Positions 33,421 through 43,264 of a stretch of 64,000 nt of DNA are shown here, in pieces. Origin of the DNA: Streptomyces actinomycinicus (GTDB taxonomy: Bacteria > Actinomycetota > Actinomycetes > Streptomycetales > Streptomycetaceae); the NCBI RefSeq assembly GCF_016741775.1, contig NZ_JAERRK010000002.1, positions 310,001 through 374,000 on the forward strand, in the 5' to 3' direction. Within the stretch, counting starts at the first letter, position 1. The number at the start of each line of letters is the position of its first letter. The notes beneath the pieces are model-generated. The model saw nothing but the letters and a program-made list of their open reading frames with translations, made no database searches and was not told the origin of the DNA. The position numbers and the translations under genes are program-made.

Positions 33421-35127
33421 CTACAGCGGCACGATGTCCGGGGCCCCGAGGCGTGCCGCGTCCGCGGTCTGGTCGTCCGGCTGGAGCTGGGACTCGCGTT
33501 CGGCCTCCACCCGCTTCTCGTAGTGCTCGACCTCGCGTTCGATCTGGTCCTTGTCCCAGCCGAGCACCGGGGCCATCAGTTCGGCCGCCTCCCGGGCGCT
33601 GCGGGTGCCCCGGTCGAAGGTCTCGATGGAGATGCGGGTACGCCGGGTCAGGACGTCGTCGAGGTGCCGGGCGCCCTCGTGCGAGGCGGCGTACACCACC
33701 TCGGCGCGCAGATAGTCGTCGGCGGCGTGCAGCGGCTCGCCGAGCGCGGGGTCGGCCGCGATGAGGTCCAGGACCTCCTCGGCCATCGAGCCGTACCGGT
33801 TCAGCAGGTGTTCCACCCGGGCCGTGTGGATCCCGGTGCGGGCGGCGATCCGGGCTCGCGCGTTCCACATCGCCCGGTACCCCTCCGCGCCCAGCAGCGG
33901 GGTCTCCTCCGTGACGCAGTCGGCGACGCGCGTGTCGAGACCGTGCACGGCCTCGTCGACGGCGTCCTTGGCCATCACGCGGTAGGTGGTGTACTTGCCG
34001 CCCGCCACGACCACCAGCCCGGGCGCCGGGTGGGCGACCGTGTGCTCGCGGGACAGCTTGCTGGTGGCGTCGGACTCGCCGGCCAGCAGCGGGCGCAGCC
34101 CGGCGTACACCCCCTGGACGTCGTCGCGGCCGAGCGGCACGGCCAGCACCGAGTTGACGTGTTCCAGCAGGTAGTCGATGTCGGCGCTGGAGGCCGCCGG
34201 GTGGGCCTTGTCGAGGTCCCAGTCGGTGTCGGTGGTACCGACGATCCAGTGCCGGCCCCAGGGGATGACGAACAGGACGGACTTCTCGGTGCGCAGGATC
34301 AGGCCGGTGGTGGAGTGGATGCGGTCCTTGGGCACGACCAGGTGGATGCCCTTGGACGCACGGACGTGGAACTGGCCGCGCTCGCCCACCATGGCCTGCG
34401 TGTCGTCGGTCCACACGCCGGTGGCGTTGACGATCTGCTTGGCCCGGATCTCGTACTCGCCGCCGGCCTCGACGTCCTGCACGCGCGCCCCGACGACCCG
34501 CTCGCCCTCGCGCAGGAACCCGGTCACGCGCGCGCGGTTGGCGGCCTTCGCGCCGTAGGACGCCGCCGTGCGCACCAGGGTGGCCACGAAGCGGGCGTCG
34601 TCCATCTGGGCGTCGTAGTACTGCAGGGCTCCGACGAGGGCGTCCTTGCGCAGGCAGGGGGCCACGCGCAGGGCGTGGCCACGGGACAGGTGACGGTGCA
34701 GGGGCAGACCCCGGCCGTGGCCGCGGGCCATCGACATCGCGTCGTACAGCGCGACACCCGAGCCCGCGTACAGCCGCTCCCAGCCCTTGTGCTGCAGCGG
34801 GTACAGGAACGGCACCGGTTTGACCAGGTGCGGGGCGAGGCGCTCCAGCAGCAGGCCGCGCTCCTTGAGTGCTTCGCGGACCAGGGCGAAGTCGAGCATC
34901 TCCAGATAGCGCAGGCCACCGTGGACCAGCTTGCTGGACCGGCTGGAGGTGCCGGACGCCCAGTCCCGGGCCTCGACCAGACCGGTGGACAGCCCGCGGG
35001 TGACCGCGTCCAGTGCGGTGCCCGCACCGACCACTCCGCCACCGACCACCAGCACGTCCAGCTCGCGCTCCGCCATCGCCGCCAGTGCCTCGGCGCGCTG
35101 CGCCGGCCCCAGAGTCGCTGTCCTCAC
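33421..35127 (-). CDS. glpD: Aerobic glycerol-3-phosphate dehydrogenase
   Basis: A 568-aa membrane-associated FAD enzyme oxidising sn-glycerol-3-phosphate to dihydroxyacetone phosphate and passing electrons to quinone. The GTG at 35127 has GGGAGG six bases upstream and gives VRTATLGPAQRAEAL. The FAD motif DVLVVGGGVVGAGTALDA is at about 23-40. SGTSSRSSKLVHGGLRYLE, the INATGVWTDDT segment and the VVAGGKYTTYRVMAKDAVD motif are all family hallmarks. The C-terminal DUF-like cap (VVYAASHEGARHLDDVLTRR) is complete. No glpK or glpF is adjacent. The 281-bp divergent region to its right is AT-richer and should contain its promoter. Confidence 0.96.
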   Translation of the reverse strand: MRTATLGPAQRAEALAAMAERELDVLVVGGGVVGAGTALDAVTRGLSTGLVEARDWASGTSSRSSKLVHGGLRYLEMLDFALVREALKERGLLLERLAPHLVKPVPFLYPLQHKGWERLYAGSGVALYDAMSMARGHGRGLPLHRHLSRGHALRVAPCLRKDALVGALQYYDAQMDDARFVATLVRTAASYGAKAANRARVTGFLREGERVVGARVQDVEAGGEYEIRAKQIVNATGVWTDDTQAMVGERGQFHVRASKGIHLVVPKDRIHSTTGLILRTEKSVLFVIPWGRHWIVGTTDTDWDLDKAHPAASSADIDYLLEHVNSVLAVPLGRDDVQGVYAGLRPLLAGESDATSKLSREHTVAHPAPGLVVVAGGKYTTYRVMAKDAVDEAVHGLDTRVADCVTEETPLLGAEGYRAMWNARARIAARTGIHTARVEHLLNRYGSMAEEVLDLIAADPALGEPLHAADDYLRAEVVYAASHEGARHLDDVLTRRTRISIETFDRGTRSAREAAELMAPVLGWDKDQIEREVEHYEKRVEAERESQLQPDDQTADAARLGAPDIVPL

Positions 35128-35408
35128 CGCTGCCTCCCGCTGTCGCTGTCCGGCTCGCGTCGGCCGCACCCGGTGGGCGAAGCCCGGTTCATCCCCTCCT
35201 CATGCCCAAATTCTGACCGGCCTGCCCGACTCCAGCCACTACGGGCCACGAAGCTGTGGGCAACTTGCGCACAACCGCTGGAAGACACACGAACACAATC
35301 ACACATAACGGTCATATAGGTACCTAGTCTGACAGTGCCCTCGCTCGCCCTGTTCACAGCGGTTGCACACCTGTGCCGCTCCGGCTATTGGGAAGGACGG
35401 CCCACGCC

Positions 35409-36617
35409 ATGCCCGCAGACCTCGCCGTCATCGGACTCGGTCCCTACGGCTTGCCGCTCGCCCAGGCCGCCGTCTCCGCCGGCATCCCGACCATCGGTTA
35501 CGCCACCGGCCCGGAGGCGGGCTCGCTCAGCCCCGCCGAGCTGCGCCGGATGCACGCGGCCGGGTTCCGGCCCGGCACCGACCCGGTCCAGCTCGGCCGC
35601 GTCCGTACGGCGGTGATCTGCGCGCCCACCCCGCGCGGTGCCGACGGCGGACTCGACCTCGGCCAGGTGGAGGCCGCCGCCCGGACCCTCGCCGGGCGCC
35701 TCCGGCCGCACACCACGGTCATCCTGGAGTCACCGGTGCTGCCCGGGACGACGGAGGAGTTCCTGCGCCCCCTGCTGGAGAAGGGCTCGGGTCTGCGGGC
35801 CGGCCGCGACTTCCACCTCGCCTACTCCCCCAGCCGGGTCGACCCCGGCAATCGCGACCACACGCCCGCCGGCACCCCGAAGGTCATCGGCGGCCTCACC
35901 TCGGCCTGCACCGAGTCGGCGGCCGCGTTCTACGGCCGGCTCACCGACAAGGTGGTACGCGCGCGTGGCCTGCGCGAGGCGGAGGCCGTGCACCTGCTGG
36001 AGACCAACTACCGGCACGTCAACATCGCGCTCGTCAACGAGATGGCCGTCCTCTGCCACGAGTTGGGCGTGGACCTGTGGGACGTCATCCGCTGCGCGGA
36101 GACCAAGCCCTTCGGCTTCCAGGCGTTCCGGCCGGGGCCGGGCGTCGGCGGGCACGGGGTGCCGCAGGACCTGACCGGACACGCGACCCGCACCCTGCGC
36201 ATGGTCGAGCTGGCCCAGCAGGTCAACAGCCGGATGCCCCGGTACGTCGTCCAGCGCGCCGCGACGCTCCTCAACGAACACGGCAAGTCCGCGCGCGGGG
36301 CCCGCGTACTGCTCCTCGGCGTCACCTACAAACCCGACCTCGCCGACCAGCAGGCCACCCCGGCCCAGGAGATCGCCGTACGGCTGATGGAGCTGGGCGC
36401 GGCCGTGAGCTACCACGACCCGTACGTGCCCGCCTGGAACGTCCTGGACCGCCCGGTCCCCCGCGCGGACTCCCTGTACGAGGCGGCAGCCGAGGCCGAC
36501 CTCACGATCCTGCTCCAGCAGCACCGGACGTACGACCTGCAAGGCCTGTCGGTGAAGGCCCAGCTGCTGCTGGACACGCGGGGGGCCACACCGACGGGGG
36601 CGGCACACCGGCTCTGA
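35409..36617 (+). CDS. Nucleotide-sugar dehydrogenase homologue lacking catalytic Cys and Lys
   Basis: A 402-aa member of the UDP-glucose/UDP-ManNAc dehydrogenase family. The ATG at 35409 gives MPADLAVIGLGPYGLPLAQA; the NAD-binding loop reads GLGPYGLP, not the usual GLGYVGLP. All three family domains are present (SPSRVDPGN; EAVHLLETNYRHVNIALVNE; FRPGPGVGGHGVPQD; LGVTYKPDLAD). Two conserved catalytic residues are missing: GGHC is GGHG (Cys to Gly), and the catalytic Lys of EMVKLLEN-type helices is His. The usual two-step oxidation to a uronic acid should therefore not work. It may have lost activity or do a different reaction. It is divergent from glpD and has no glycosyltransferase neighbours. 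Confidence 0.88.
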   Translation: MPADLAVIGLGPYGLPLAQAAVSAGIPTIGYATGPEAGSLSPAELRRMHAAGFRPGTDPVQLGRVRTAVICAPTPRGADGGLDLGQVEAAARTLAGRLRPHTTVILESPVLPGTTEEFLRPLLEKGSGLRAGRDFHLAYSPSRVDPGNRDHTPAGTPKVIGGLTSACTESAAAFYGRLTDKVVRARGLREAEAVHLLETNYRHVNIALVNEMAVLCHELGVDLWDVIRCAETKPFGFQAFRPGPGVGGHGVPQDLTGHATRTLRMVELAQQVNSRMPRYVVQRAATLLNEHGKSARGARVLLLGVTYKPDLADQQATPAQEIAVRLMELGAAVSYHDPYVPAWNVLDRPVPRADSLYEAAAEADLTILLQQHRTYDLQGLSVKAQLLLDTRGATPTGAAHRL

Positions 36618-36722
36618 GGCGTCACGGGCGGGAGACGGCTTCCGGGGCGCCACGGGCAGGAGACGGCCTCCGGGGCGTCACGGCAGGAGACGACTCCGGG
36701 GCGCCACGGGCAGGGAACGGTC
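36618..36722. repeat. Four degenerate ~28-bp tandem repeats after the dehydrogenase homologue
   Basis: Copies begin at about 36618, 36646, 36674 and 36700 and have the pattern GGCGYCACGGGCAGGAGACG then GCYTCCGG, with one 2-bp-shorter copy. The array starts one base after the dehydrogenase TGA. No reading frame or regulatory element is visible in it. Confidence 0.8.
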
Positions 36723-36884
36723 ACGAACGGGAAACGGTCGCGCGGGAAAAGCGGTCACGGGCGGAAAACAGCCGGGGCGTTGTCGTTCCCGGCTGCTACT
36801 GTCCCCCGGACTCACCGCACACACGTGCGGTCGGGTCACCCGTTCCTGTCATCAGCCGTGCTCCACATTCGGGGGATTTCTGTC

Positions 36885-37439
36885 ATGAGCCAGTCAACGC
36901 CGCCGCCTCAGCCGCCGCAGTCCGGTCCGTCGGTCGGCAACCCGTACGCCCAGCAGGCCCCGGCCCCCGCCCCCGGTGCGCCGTACCCGCCGCAGCAGGG
37001 CGCCTTCGCCGCGCCGGCGGCACCGGCCGGTCCGGTCCGGAACAACCTGGTGCTCGGCCTGGTGGCCGCGCTCGCCGCCGCCGTGGTCGTCGGTTCCCTC
37101 TACGGCGTCATCATCGGCGCCACCAAGCACGAGATCGGCTGGGCGGCCGTCGGCGTCGGCTTCGTCGTCGGTCTCGCGGCCGGCAAGGCCGGCGGCCGCA
37201 ACCCCGCCCTCCCGGTCGTCGGCGCCGTCCTGGCGCTCGGCTCGGTCTACCTCGGTCAGCTGGTCGGCGAGGCGATGCTCATCGCCGATCACTTCCACGT
37301 GGGCTTCAACGAGGTCTTCTTCGAGCACCTCGACTCGGTCCAGAAGATCTGGAAGGAAGACGCCGACCCGCTCACCTTCGTCTTCTTCGGCATCGCCGCG
37401 TTCGCCGCGTTCTCCGGCGCCAAGAAGGCAGCCGCGTAA
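36885..37439 (+). CDS. Membrane protein with Pro/Gln-rich cytoplasmic N-terminus
   Basis: A 184-aa protein of unknown function. The ATG at 36885 gives MSQSTPPPQPPQSGP; the first 50 residues are Pro/Gln/Ala-rich with NPYAQQAPAPAPGAPYPPQQ. Helices follow at about 52-76 (NNLVLGLVAALAAAVVVGSLYGVI), 84-101 (IGWAAVGVGFVVGLAAG) and 109-127 (PALPVVGAVLALGSVYLG), and the C-terminus has LTFVFFGIAAFAAFSGAKKAAA. Such Pro-rich tails plus a small helical bundle are common in Streptomyces envelope proteins. It is flanked by repeats on the left and a strong bidirectional terminator on the right, so it is probably a single-gene unit. Confidence 0.85.
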   Translation: MSQSTPPPQPPQSGPSVGNPYAQQAPAPAPGAPYPPQQGAFAAPAAPAGPVRNNLVLGLVAALAAAVVVGSLYGVIIGATKHEIGWAAVGVGFVVGLAAGKAGGRNPALPVVGAVLALGSVYLGQLVGEAMLIADHFHVGFNEVFFEHLDSVQKIWKEDADPLTFVFFGIAAFAAFSGAKKAAA

Positions 37440-37452
37440 GGCTCGCCCACAC

Positions 37453-37494
37453 GCGCAGGGGCCCGGTCACCGTGCGGTGACCGGGCACCTGCGC
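37453..37494. terminator. Bidirectional terminator between convergent genes
   Basis: GCGCAGG (37453-37459) pairs with CCTGCGC (37488-37494), and inside it CCCGGTCACC pairs with GGTGACCGGG around GTGC, giving a long near-perfect stem. It lies between the stops at 37439 (plus) and 37506 (minus) and can end both transcripts. Confidence 0.85.
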
Positions 37495-37505
37495 TTCGTA
37501 CGGGG

Positions 37506-38630
37506 TCAGCGGCGGTGCTGGCTGTCCGCCACCGTCACCTCGACCCGCTGGAACTCCTTCAGCTCGCTGTAGCCGGTGGTGGCCATGGCGCGGCGCAGGG
37601 CGCCGAAGAAGTTCATCGAACCGTCCGGGGTGTGGGACGGGCCGGTGAGGACCTCCTCGATGGTGCCGACCGTGCCGAGGTCGACCTTCTGGCCGCGGGG
37701 CAGCTCCTCGTTGACCGCCTCCATGCCCCAGTGGTGGCCCTTGCCGGGCACGTCCGTGGCGCGGGCGAGCGGGGAGCCCATCATCACCGCGTCGGCGCCG
37801 CAGGCGATCGCCTTGGGCAGGTCGCCGGACCAGCCGACACCGCCGTCCGCGATCACGTGCACGTACCGGCCGCCGGACTCGTCCATGTAGTCACGGCGGG
37901 CCGCGGCCACGTCGGCGACGGCGGTGGCCATCGGGACCTGGATGCCGAGGACGTTGCGCGTGGTGTGCGCGGCGCCGCCGCCGAAGCCGACCAGGACACC
38001 GGCCGCGCCGGTGCGCATCAGGTGCAGGGCGGCGGTGTACGTGGCGCAGCCGCCGACGATCACCGGGACGTCCAGCTCGTAGATGAACTGCTTCAGGTTC
38101 AGCGGCTCGTGCGAGGACGACACGTGCTCCGCCGAGACCGTCGTACCGCGGATGACGAAGATGTCCACGCCCGCGTCCACGACCGCCTTGGAGAACTGGG
38201 CGGTGCGCTGCGGGGAGAGCGCGGCGGCGGTGACCACGCCCGAGTCGCGCACCTCCTTGATGCGCGCGCCGATCAGCTCCTCCTTGATGGGTGCCGCGTA
38301 GATCTCCTGGAGGCGGCGGGTCGCCTGCTCGGCCGGCAGCCCGGCGATCTCGTCCAGTAGCGGCTGCGGGTCCTCGTACCGCGTCCACAGGCCCTCGAGG
38401 TTGAGCACGCCGAGGCCGCCCAGCTCACCGATGCGGATCGCGGTGGCCGGGGAGACCACGGAGTCCATCGGGGCGGCCAGGAACGGCAGCTCGAAGCGGT
38501 AGGCGTCGATCTGCCAGGCGATCGAGACCTCCTTCGGGTCCCGCGTACGGCGGCTGGGGACGACGGCGATGTCGTCGAAGGCGTACGCCCGGCGGCCGCG
38601 CTTGCCGCGCCCGATCTCGATCTCAGTCAC
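37506..38630 (-). CDS. IMP dehydrogenase-related protein GuaB3, without the catalytic Cys
   Basis: A 374-aa TIM-barrel protein of the IMPDH/GMP reductase superfamily. There is no CBS pair. The phosphate-binding and active-site loops are recognisable (FLAAPMDSVVSP near 49, ELGGLGVLNLEGL, VIVGGCATYTAALHL, VIADGGVGWSGDLPKAIACGADAVMMGSP). At the place of the canonical IMPDH active-site motif GPGSICTTR it reads GGGAAHTTR, so the nucleophilic Cys is His. GuaB3 proteins of actinobacteria are of unknown function; a cyanobacterial member has been reported as an IMPDH. Lying just downstream of guaB with a terminator between, it may be a regulator or a different enzyme. Confidence 0.9.
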   Translation of the reverse strand: MTEIEIGRGKRGRRAYAFDDIAVVPSRRTRDPKEVSIAWQIDAYRFELPFLAAPMDSVVSPATAIRIGELGGLGVLNLEGLWTRYEDPQPLLDEIAGLPAEQATRRLQEIYAAPIKEELIGARIKEVRDSGVVTAAALSPQRTAQFSKAVVDAGVDIFVIRGTTVSAEHVSSSHEPLNLKQFIYELDVPVIVGGCATYTAALHLMRTGAAGVLVGFGGGAAHTTRNVLGIQVPMATAVADVAAARRDYMDESGGRYVHVIADGGVGWSGDLPKAIACGADAVMMGSPLARATDVPGKGHHWGMEAVNEELPRGQKVDLGTVGTIEEVLTGPSHTPDGSMNFFGALRRAMATTGYSELKEFQRVEVTVADSQHRR

Positions 38631-38687
38631 GTTGGTGGCCTTTCCCTATGCGTTGCAGCGCCTTCCAGTATCGCCGACGGGTACGAC

Positions 38688-38720
38688 AAGGGCGGCCCCG
38701 GATGCTCCGGGGCCGCCCTT
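38688..38720 (-). terminator. Terminator hairpin after guaB
   Basis: AAGGGCGGCCCCGG (38688-38701) pairs perfectly with CCGGGGCCGCCCTT (38707-38720) around a 5-nt loop. Read in the guaB direction it starts 27 bp beyond the guaB stop and precedes the guaB3 start by 58 bp. It should separate the two transcripts at least partly. Confidence 0.82.
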
Positions 38721-38746
38721 GCACCGCCGTCACGCGTGCGCGTGCG

Positions 38747-40291
<1,545 letters not shown>

Positions 40292-40412
40292 CTAACGGGA
40301 AGCGTCGCTAGCAAATTCCACGGTACGGGGTCGCTTCAGGCTTCGTATGTTCGTACGGAATCGACGCCGGACCTGTTCAGCGAAGGAGCTACGGCGGCTC
40401 CCCGCAGGGCGG

Positions 40413-41090
40413 TTACTGTTCGGCGAGCGCGCGCAGGCGGCTCAGAGCCCGGTGCTGGGCCACGCGGACCGCCCCGGGTGACATTCCCAACATCTGCCCC
40501 GTCTCCTCCGCGGTCAAGCCCACGGCGATCCGCAGCAGGAGCAGCTCGCGCTGGTTCTCGGGGAGGTTGGCCAGCAGTTTCTTGGCCCACTCGGCGTCGC
40601 TGCTGAGCAGGGCGCGCTCCTCGGGGCCGAGGGAGTCGTCGGGCCGCTCGGGCATCTCGTCGGACGGCACCGCGGTCGAGCCCGGGTGCCGCATCGCGGC
40701 GCGCTGCAGGTCGGCGACCTTGTGGGAAGCGATGGCGAAGACGAAGGCCTCGAAGGGGCGGCCGGTGTCGCGGTAGCGGGGCAGGGCGAGCAGGACCGCC
40801 ACGCAGACCTCCTGGGCGAGGTCCTCCACGAAGTGGCGCGCGTCGCCGGGGAGCCGGGACAGCCGGGTACGGCAGTAGCGCAGCGCCAGCGGGTGCACGT
40901 GCGCGAGCAGATCGTGCGTGGCCTGCTCGTCCCCGTCGACGGCACGGTGCACGAGGGCACCGATCGCCCCCTGGGCCGTGCCCGCCTCGTCGTCGCGCAT
41001 CGGTCCATGGTGCCCTGCGGCCGTCCGGTCCGTCGCATCGTGTTCGTGGTTGTGCACCGAAGCGTTATGAGCAGGTGCGCCGGCACTCAT
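40413..41090 (-). CDS. RNA polymerase sigma factor, ECF/SigD-like
   Basis: A 225-aa sigma-70-family factor. Region 2 ([22 protein letters not shown], then [22 protein letters not shown] and [17 protein letters not shown]) and region 4 ([45 protein letters not shown]) are complete, with no region 1 or 3. The ATG at 41090 has GGGGAGGG eight bases upstream; the ATG at 41000 ([11 protein letters not shown]) is an alternative with poor upstream sequence, so the His/Asn-rich 30-residue tail is uncertain. It resembles the mycobacterial SigD type, whose anti-sigma gene is adjacent; none is seen here. Gene order sigma-bldM-whiD is that of Streptomyces. Confidence 0.92.
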   Translation of the reverse strand: MSAGAPAHNASVHNHEHDATDRTAAGHHGPMRDDEAGTAQGAIGALVHRAVDGDEQATHDLLAHVHPLALRYCRTRLSRLPGDARHFVEDLAQEVCVAVLLALPRYRDTGRPFEAFVFAIASHKVADLQRAAMRHPGSTAVPSDEMPERPDDSLGPEERALLSSDAEWAKKLLANLPENQRELLLLRIAVGLTAEETGQMLGMSPGAVRVAQHRALSRLRALAEQ

Positions 41091-41755
41091 CCCCTGCGCC
41101 CTCCCCTTCCGCTCGACCGACTCGTCCCCGAGAGACTCCACATCTCAAGGATGCGGCATCCGCGCCGAAACGAGCAGCGCACGTCCGGCGGGCCGCCTTG
41201 TGCATGTCCCTCCGGGGGCCGGCGGGGTGGTACACACGGGCAGCGCTCGCCGCCCGTGCGGCGCGGCGAGGAGGCCCGCCGGGGCAGCCACTCGCCGGCC
41301 CGCTCGGCCGGGACGCGGGCTGGTCCGCCGATGTGTCCGCCGCCGCGTCCGCCCAGGTGACACGTGCGGAACGGTCGCCTTGCGGTATGCCCGGCAGGGC
41401 CCCGCGCTCGGGACGCGGTCGCCTGCCGATGGGTACGGCACGGGGGTACGGGTCGGCCGTTCGTCGCGCACACGTGTACGACTTGGACACGGGTCCCGGG
41501 ACGGTCGCCTACCGCTGGGTGCAGCACGGGCGCACGCCTGGAACGGTCACCCGTCGGCGGGTACGGGCACGGCCCGGCCGAGCCGTGGTCGCACGCCGAG
41601 CGGCCGACGGCACGGCGCCCGCGCGCCGCGAGCGACCGAGGCGGCCGGGACGCCGGGGTGCGCAAGCCCACCGCAGGCATCCCCACCGCGGGCATCCCCA
41701 CCGCAGGCATCCCGACCGTGCCCCGTACGTGCGGCCCCGCGGGGCCGCACGGCCG
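41091..41755. other. 665-bp region without a gene between sigma factor and bldM
   Basis: No convincing coding sequence: frames on both strands give Arg/Pro/Ala-rich composition without motifs. It contains degenerate repeats of a CGGTCGCCTRCCG / TGGGTAC type near 41375, 41424, 41500 and 41540, and 15-bp tandem repeats at 41666-41722. A hairpin-rich stretch at about 41730-41755 (GTGCGGCCCCGCGGGGCCGCAC) ends at the bldM stop and is its likely terminator. The promoter of the sigma gene should be in the right part. No non-coding RNA could be identified. Confidence 0.55.
41666..41722. repeat. 15-bp tandem repeats downstream of bldM
   Basis: Three full copies at 41666-41680, 41681-41695 and 41696-41710, plus a partial copy to 41722. 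The unit is CCCCACCGCAGGCAT with one A/G variant and one first-base variant. They lie between the sigma gene and the bldM terminator. No protein-coding frame is credible. Confidence 0.88.
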
Positions 41756-42367
41756 TCAGCGGACCAGGCCCCAGCGAAAGCCGAGGGCCACCGCGTGGGC
41801 CCGGTCCGAGGCGCCCAGCTTCTTGAACAGGCGTCGGGCGTGGGTCTTCACGGTGTCCTCGGAGAGGAACAGCTCGCGGCCGATCTCGGCGTTGGAGCGG
41901 CCGTGGCTCATGCCCTCCAGCACCTGGATCTCGCGTGCCGTGAGGGTCGGCGCGGCACCCATCTCGGCCGAGCGCAGACGGCGCGGGGCCAGGCGCCAGG
42001 TCGGGTCGGCGAGGGCCTGCGTGACGGTGGCCCGCAGTTCCGCGCGGGACGCGTCCTTGTGCAGGTATCCCCGCGCGCCCGCGGCCACCGCCAGGGCCAC
42101 GCCGTCGAGGTCCTCGGCGACCGTGAGCATGATGATGCGCGCGCCCGGGTCGGCGGACAGCAGCCGGCGCACGGTCTCGACGCCGCCCAAGCCGGGCATG
42201 CGCACGTCCATCAGGATGAGATCGGAGCGGTCGGCGCCCCAGCGGCGGAGGACTTCCTCGCCGTTGGCCGCCGTCGTCACACGCTCGACACCGGGCACGG
42301 TCGCGACCGCGCGGCGGAGCGCCTCTCGGGCAAGCGGGGAGTCGTCGCAGACGAGGACGGATGTCAT
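41756..42367 (-). CDS. bldM: Orphan response regulator BldM, activator of aerial development
   Basis: A 203-aa transcription factor matching BldM in length and sequence. The receiver has D8/D9 and D54 (LILMDVRMPG) and the conserved Lys in GYLHKDASR. The LuxR helix-turn-helix has LTAREIQVLEGMSHGRSNAEIGRELFLSEDTVKTHARRLFKKLGA. BldM acts as a homodimer on early developmental promoters and as a heterodimer with WhiI on late ones (established for Streptomyces); no kinase is needed. There is no neighbouring kinase here. The promoter at 42492-42519 fits the sigma-BldN consensus, so it belongs to the BldD-BldN-BldM cascade. The whiD gene is divergent. Confidence 0.97.
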   Translation of the reverse strand: MTSVLVCDDSPLAREALRRAVATVPGVERVTTAANGEEVLRRWGADRSDLILMDVRMPGLGGVETVRRLLSADPGARIIMLTVAEDLDGVALAVAAGARGYLHKDASRAELRATVTQALADPTWRLAPRRLRSAEMGAAPTLTAREIQVLEGMSHGRSNAEIGRELFLSEDTVKTHARRLFKKLGASDRAHAVALGFRWGLVR

Positions 42368-42491
42368 GACCGCCCTCCGCAGCTGATGCGCGTCACCTTG
42401 AGCCTCCAGGCTGGTACGGAATCGTCACCTGTGCGGTCGACCGTCTCGGACGCCTGCCCGAGCGCTTGTGTTTTCAACCGCCTCCGCACTC

Positions 42492-42519
42492 TCAACGACG
42501 GTCACTCGAAAGAGTTACG
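42492..42519 (-). promoter_or_regulatory. Sigma-BldN-type promoter of bldM
   Basis: On the minus strand the -35 is CGTAAC (42519 to 42514) and the -10 is CGTTGA (42497 to 42492), separated by exactly 16 bp. This is an exact match to the published sigma-BldN consensus CGTAAC-N16-CGTTGA, and bldM is the classical target. It lies about 125 bp upstream of the ATG, so the leader is long. Confidence 0.88.
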
Positions 42520-42677
42520 GGGCTGCGTGCCGTCTTCGGCACTCTACGTGAGGGGGTCGACACGGTGCAGACATGCCCGACGGACCCTCAACTTTTCATC
42601 ACAACCTATGCCCCATTCAGCCCATTTTCTTCCCGTTTTGCAGTGTCCGGGGCTAGATTCGCAATGAGTCATATTTT

Positions 42678-42698
42678 CATCTCCTTAGACCGGAGATG
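42678..42698. promoter_or_regulatory. Inverted repeat upstream of whiD
   Basis: CATCTCC (42678-42684) and GGAGATG (42692-42698) are perfect complements around 7 bp (TTAGACC). It lies 50 bp before the whiD start, in an AT-rich stretch rare for this genome. A TAGATT hexamer at 42654-42659 may be a -10. It could be a developmental regulator site (BldM, WhiI or BldC class), which is inference. Confidence 0.45.
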
Positions 42699-42748
42699 TA
42701 CGGTCGTTGGCACCGTATCCGCCCAGAACGGCTACAAGGGGTCACGTA

Positions 42749-43078
42749 ATGGCAGATTTCTCCCGCCTTCCCGGACCGAACGCGGACCTGTGGGACTGGC
42801 AGCTGCTGGCTGCCTGCCGCGGGGTGGACAGCTCGCTCTTCTTTCACCCGGAGGGCGAGCGCGGGGCGGCTCGGAGCGCTCGCGAGAACTCGGCCAAGGA
42901 GGTCTGCATGAGGTGCCCGGTCCGTGCGGAGTGCGCGGCGCACGCGCTGGCGGTACGCGAGCCGTACGGCGTCTGGGGCGGCCTGACCGAGGACGAGCGT
43001 GAGGAGTTGATGGGGCGGGCGCGCAACCGCCTGGTGGCCACCTCCACCACCAGCGGGGACACCGCCTCGAACCACTGA
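42749..43078 (+). CDS. whiD: WhiB-family iron-sulfur regulator WhiD, needed for spore maturation
   Basis: A 109-aa Wbl protein. Four cluster-ligand Cys are at 23, 53, 56 and 62 (AACRGV; EVCMRCPVRAEC), the spacing known for WhiD, which holds a [4Fe-4S] cluster. The GVWGG turn is at 75-79 and the basic C-terminal patch is GRARNR. The start ATG at 42749 has AAGGGG upstream. In S. coelicolor WhiD controls late sporulation septation and spore maturation and is thought to work with the principal sigma factor. It is divergent from bldM, an arrangement conserved in Streptomyces. Confidence 0.96.
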   Translation: MADFSRLPGPNADLWDWQLLAACRGVDSSLFFHPEGERGAARSARENSAKEVCMRCPVRAECAAHALAVREPYGVWGGLTEDEREELMGRARNRLVATSTTSGDTASNH

Positions 43079-43137
43079 AGGAACGTTTCTGCACCCATCG
43101 CCGACCGGGTGCGCACCTTCTTCCCCCTGGGCACGCG

Positions 43138-43202
43138 CGCGCGTGCCCACGACTCTGCCGCTGCCGTACCCCCGCCCACGCGCGTGCCCACGACTCTGCC
43201 GC
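43138..43202. repeat. 24-bp direct repeat pair after whiD
   Basis: Copies at 43138-43161 and 43179-43202 are identical 24-mers (core CGTGCCCACGACTCTGCC). They lie 41 bp apart in the whiD-LysR spacer. The intervening bases (GCCGTACCCCCGCCCA) are unrelated. Confidence 0.85.
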
Positions 43203-43264
43203 CGCAGCGTCCCTCAGGCGTGCGGCCCCATGCCTCCGCCGTCGAACCTCTTGTGCGCACCTAG

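Noticed and set aside
41087..41710. 207-codon minus-strand frame with MPAVG repeats
   Set aside because: Overlaps the sigma factor start and is made of the 15-bp tandem repeat and Arg/Pro-rich translation; not a credible protein.
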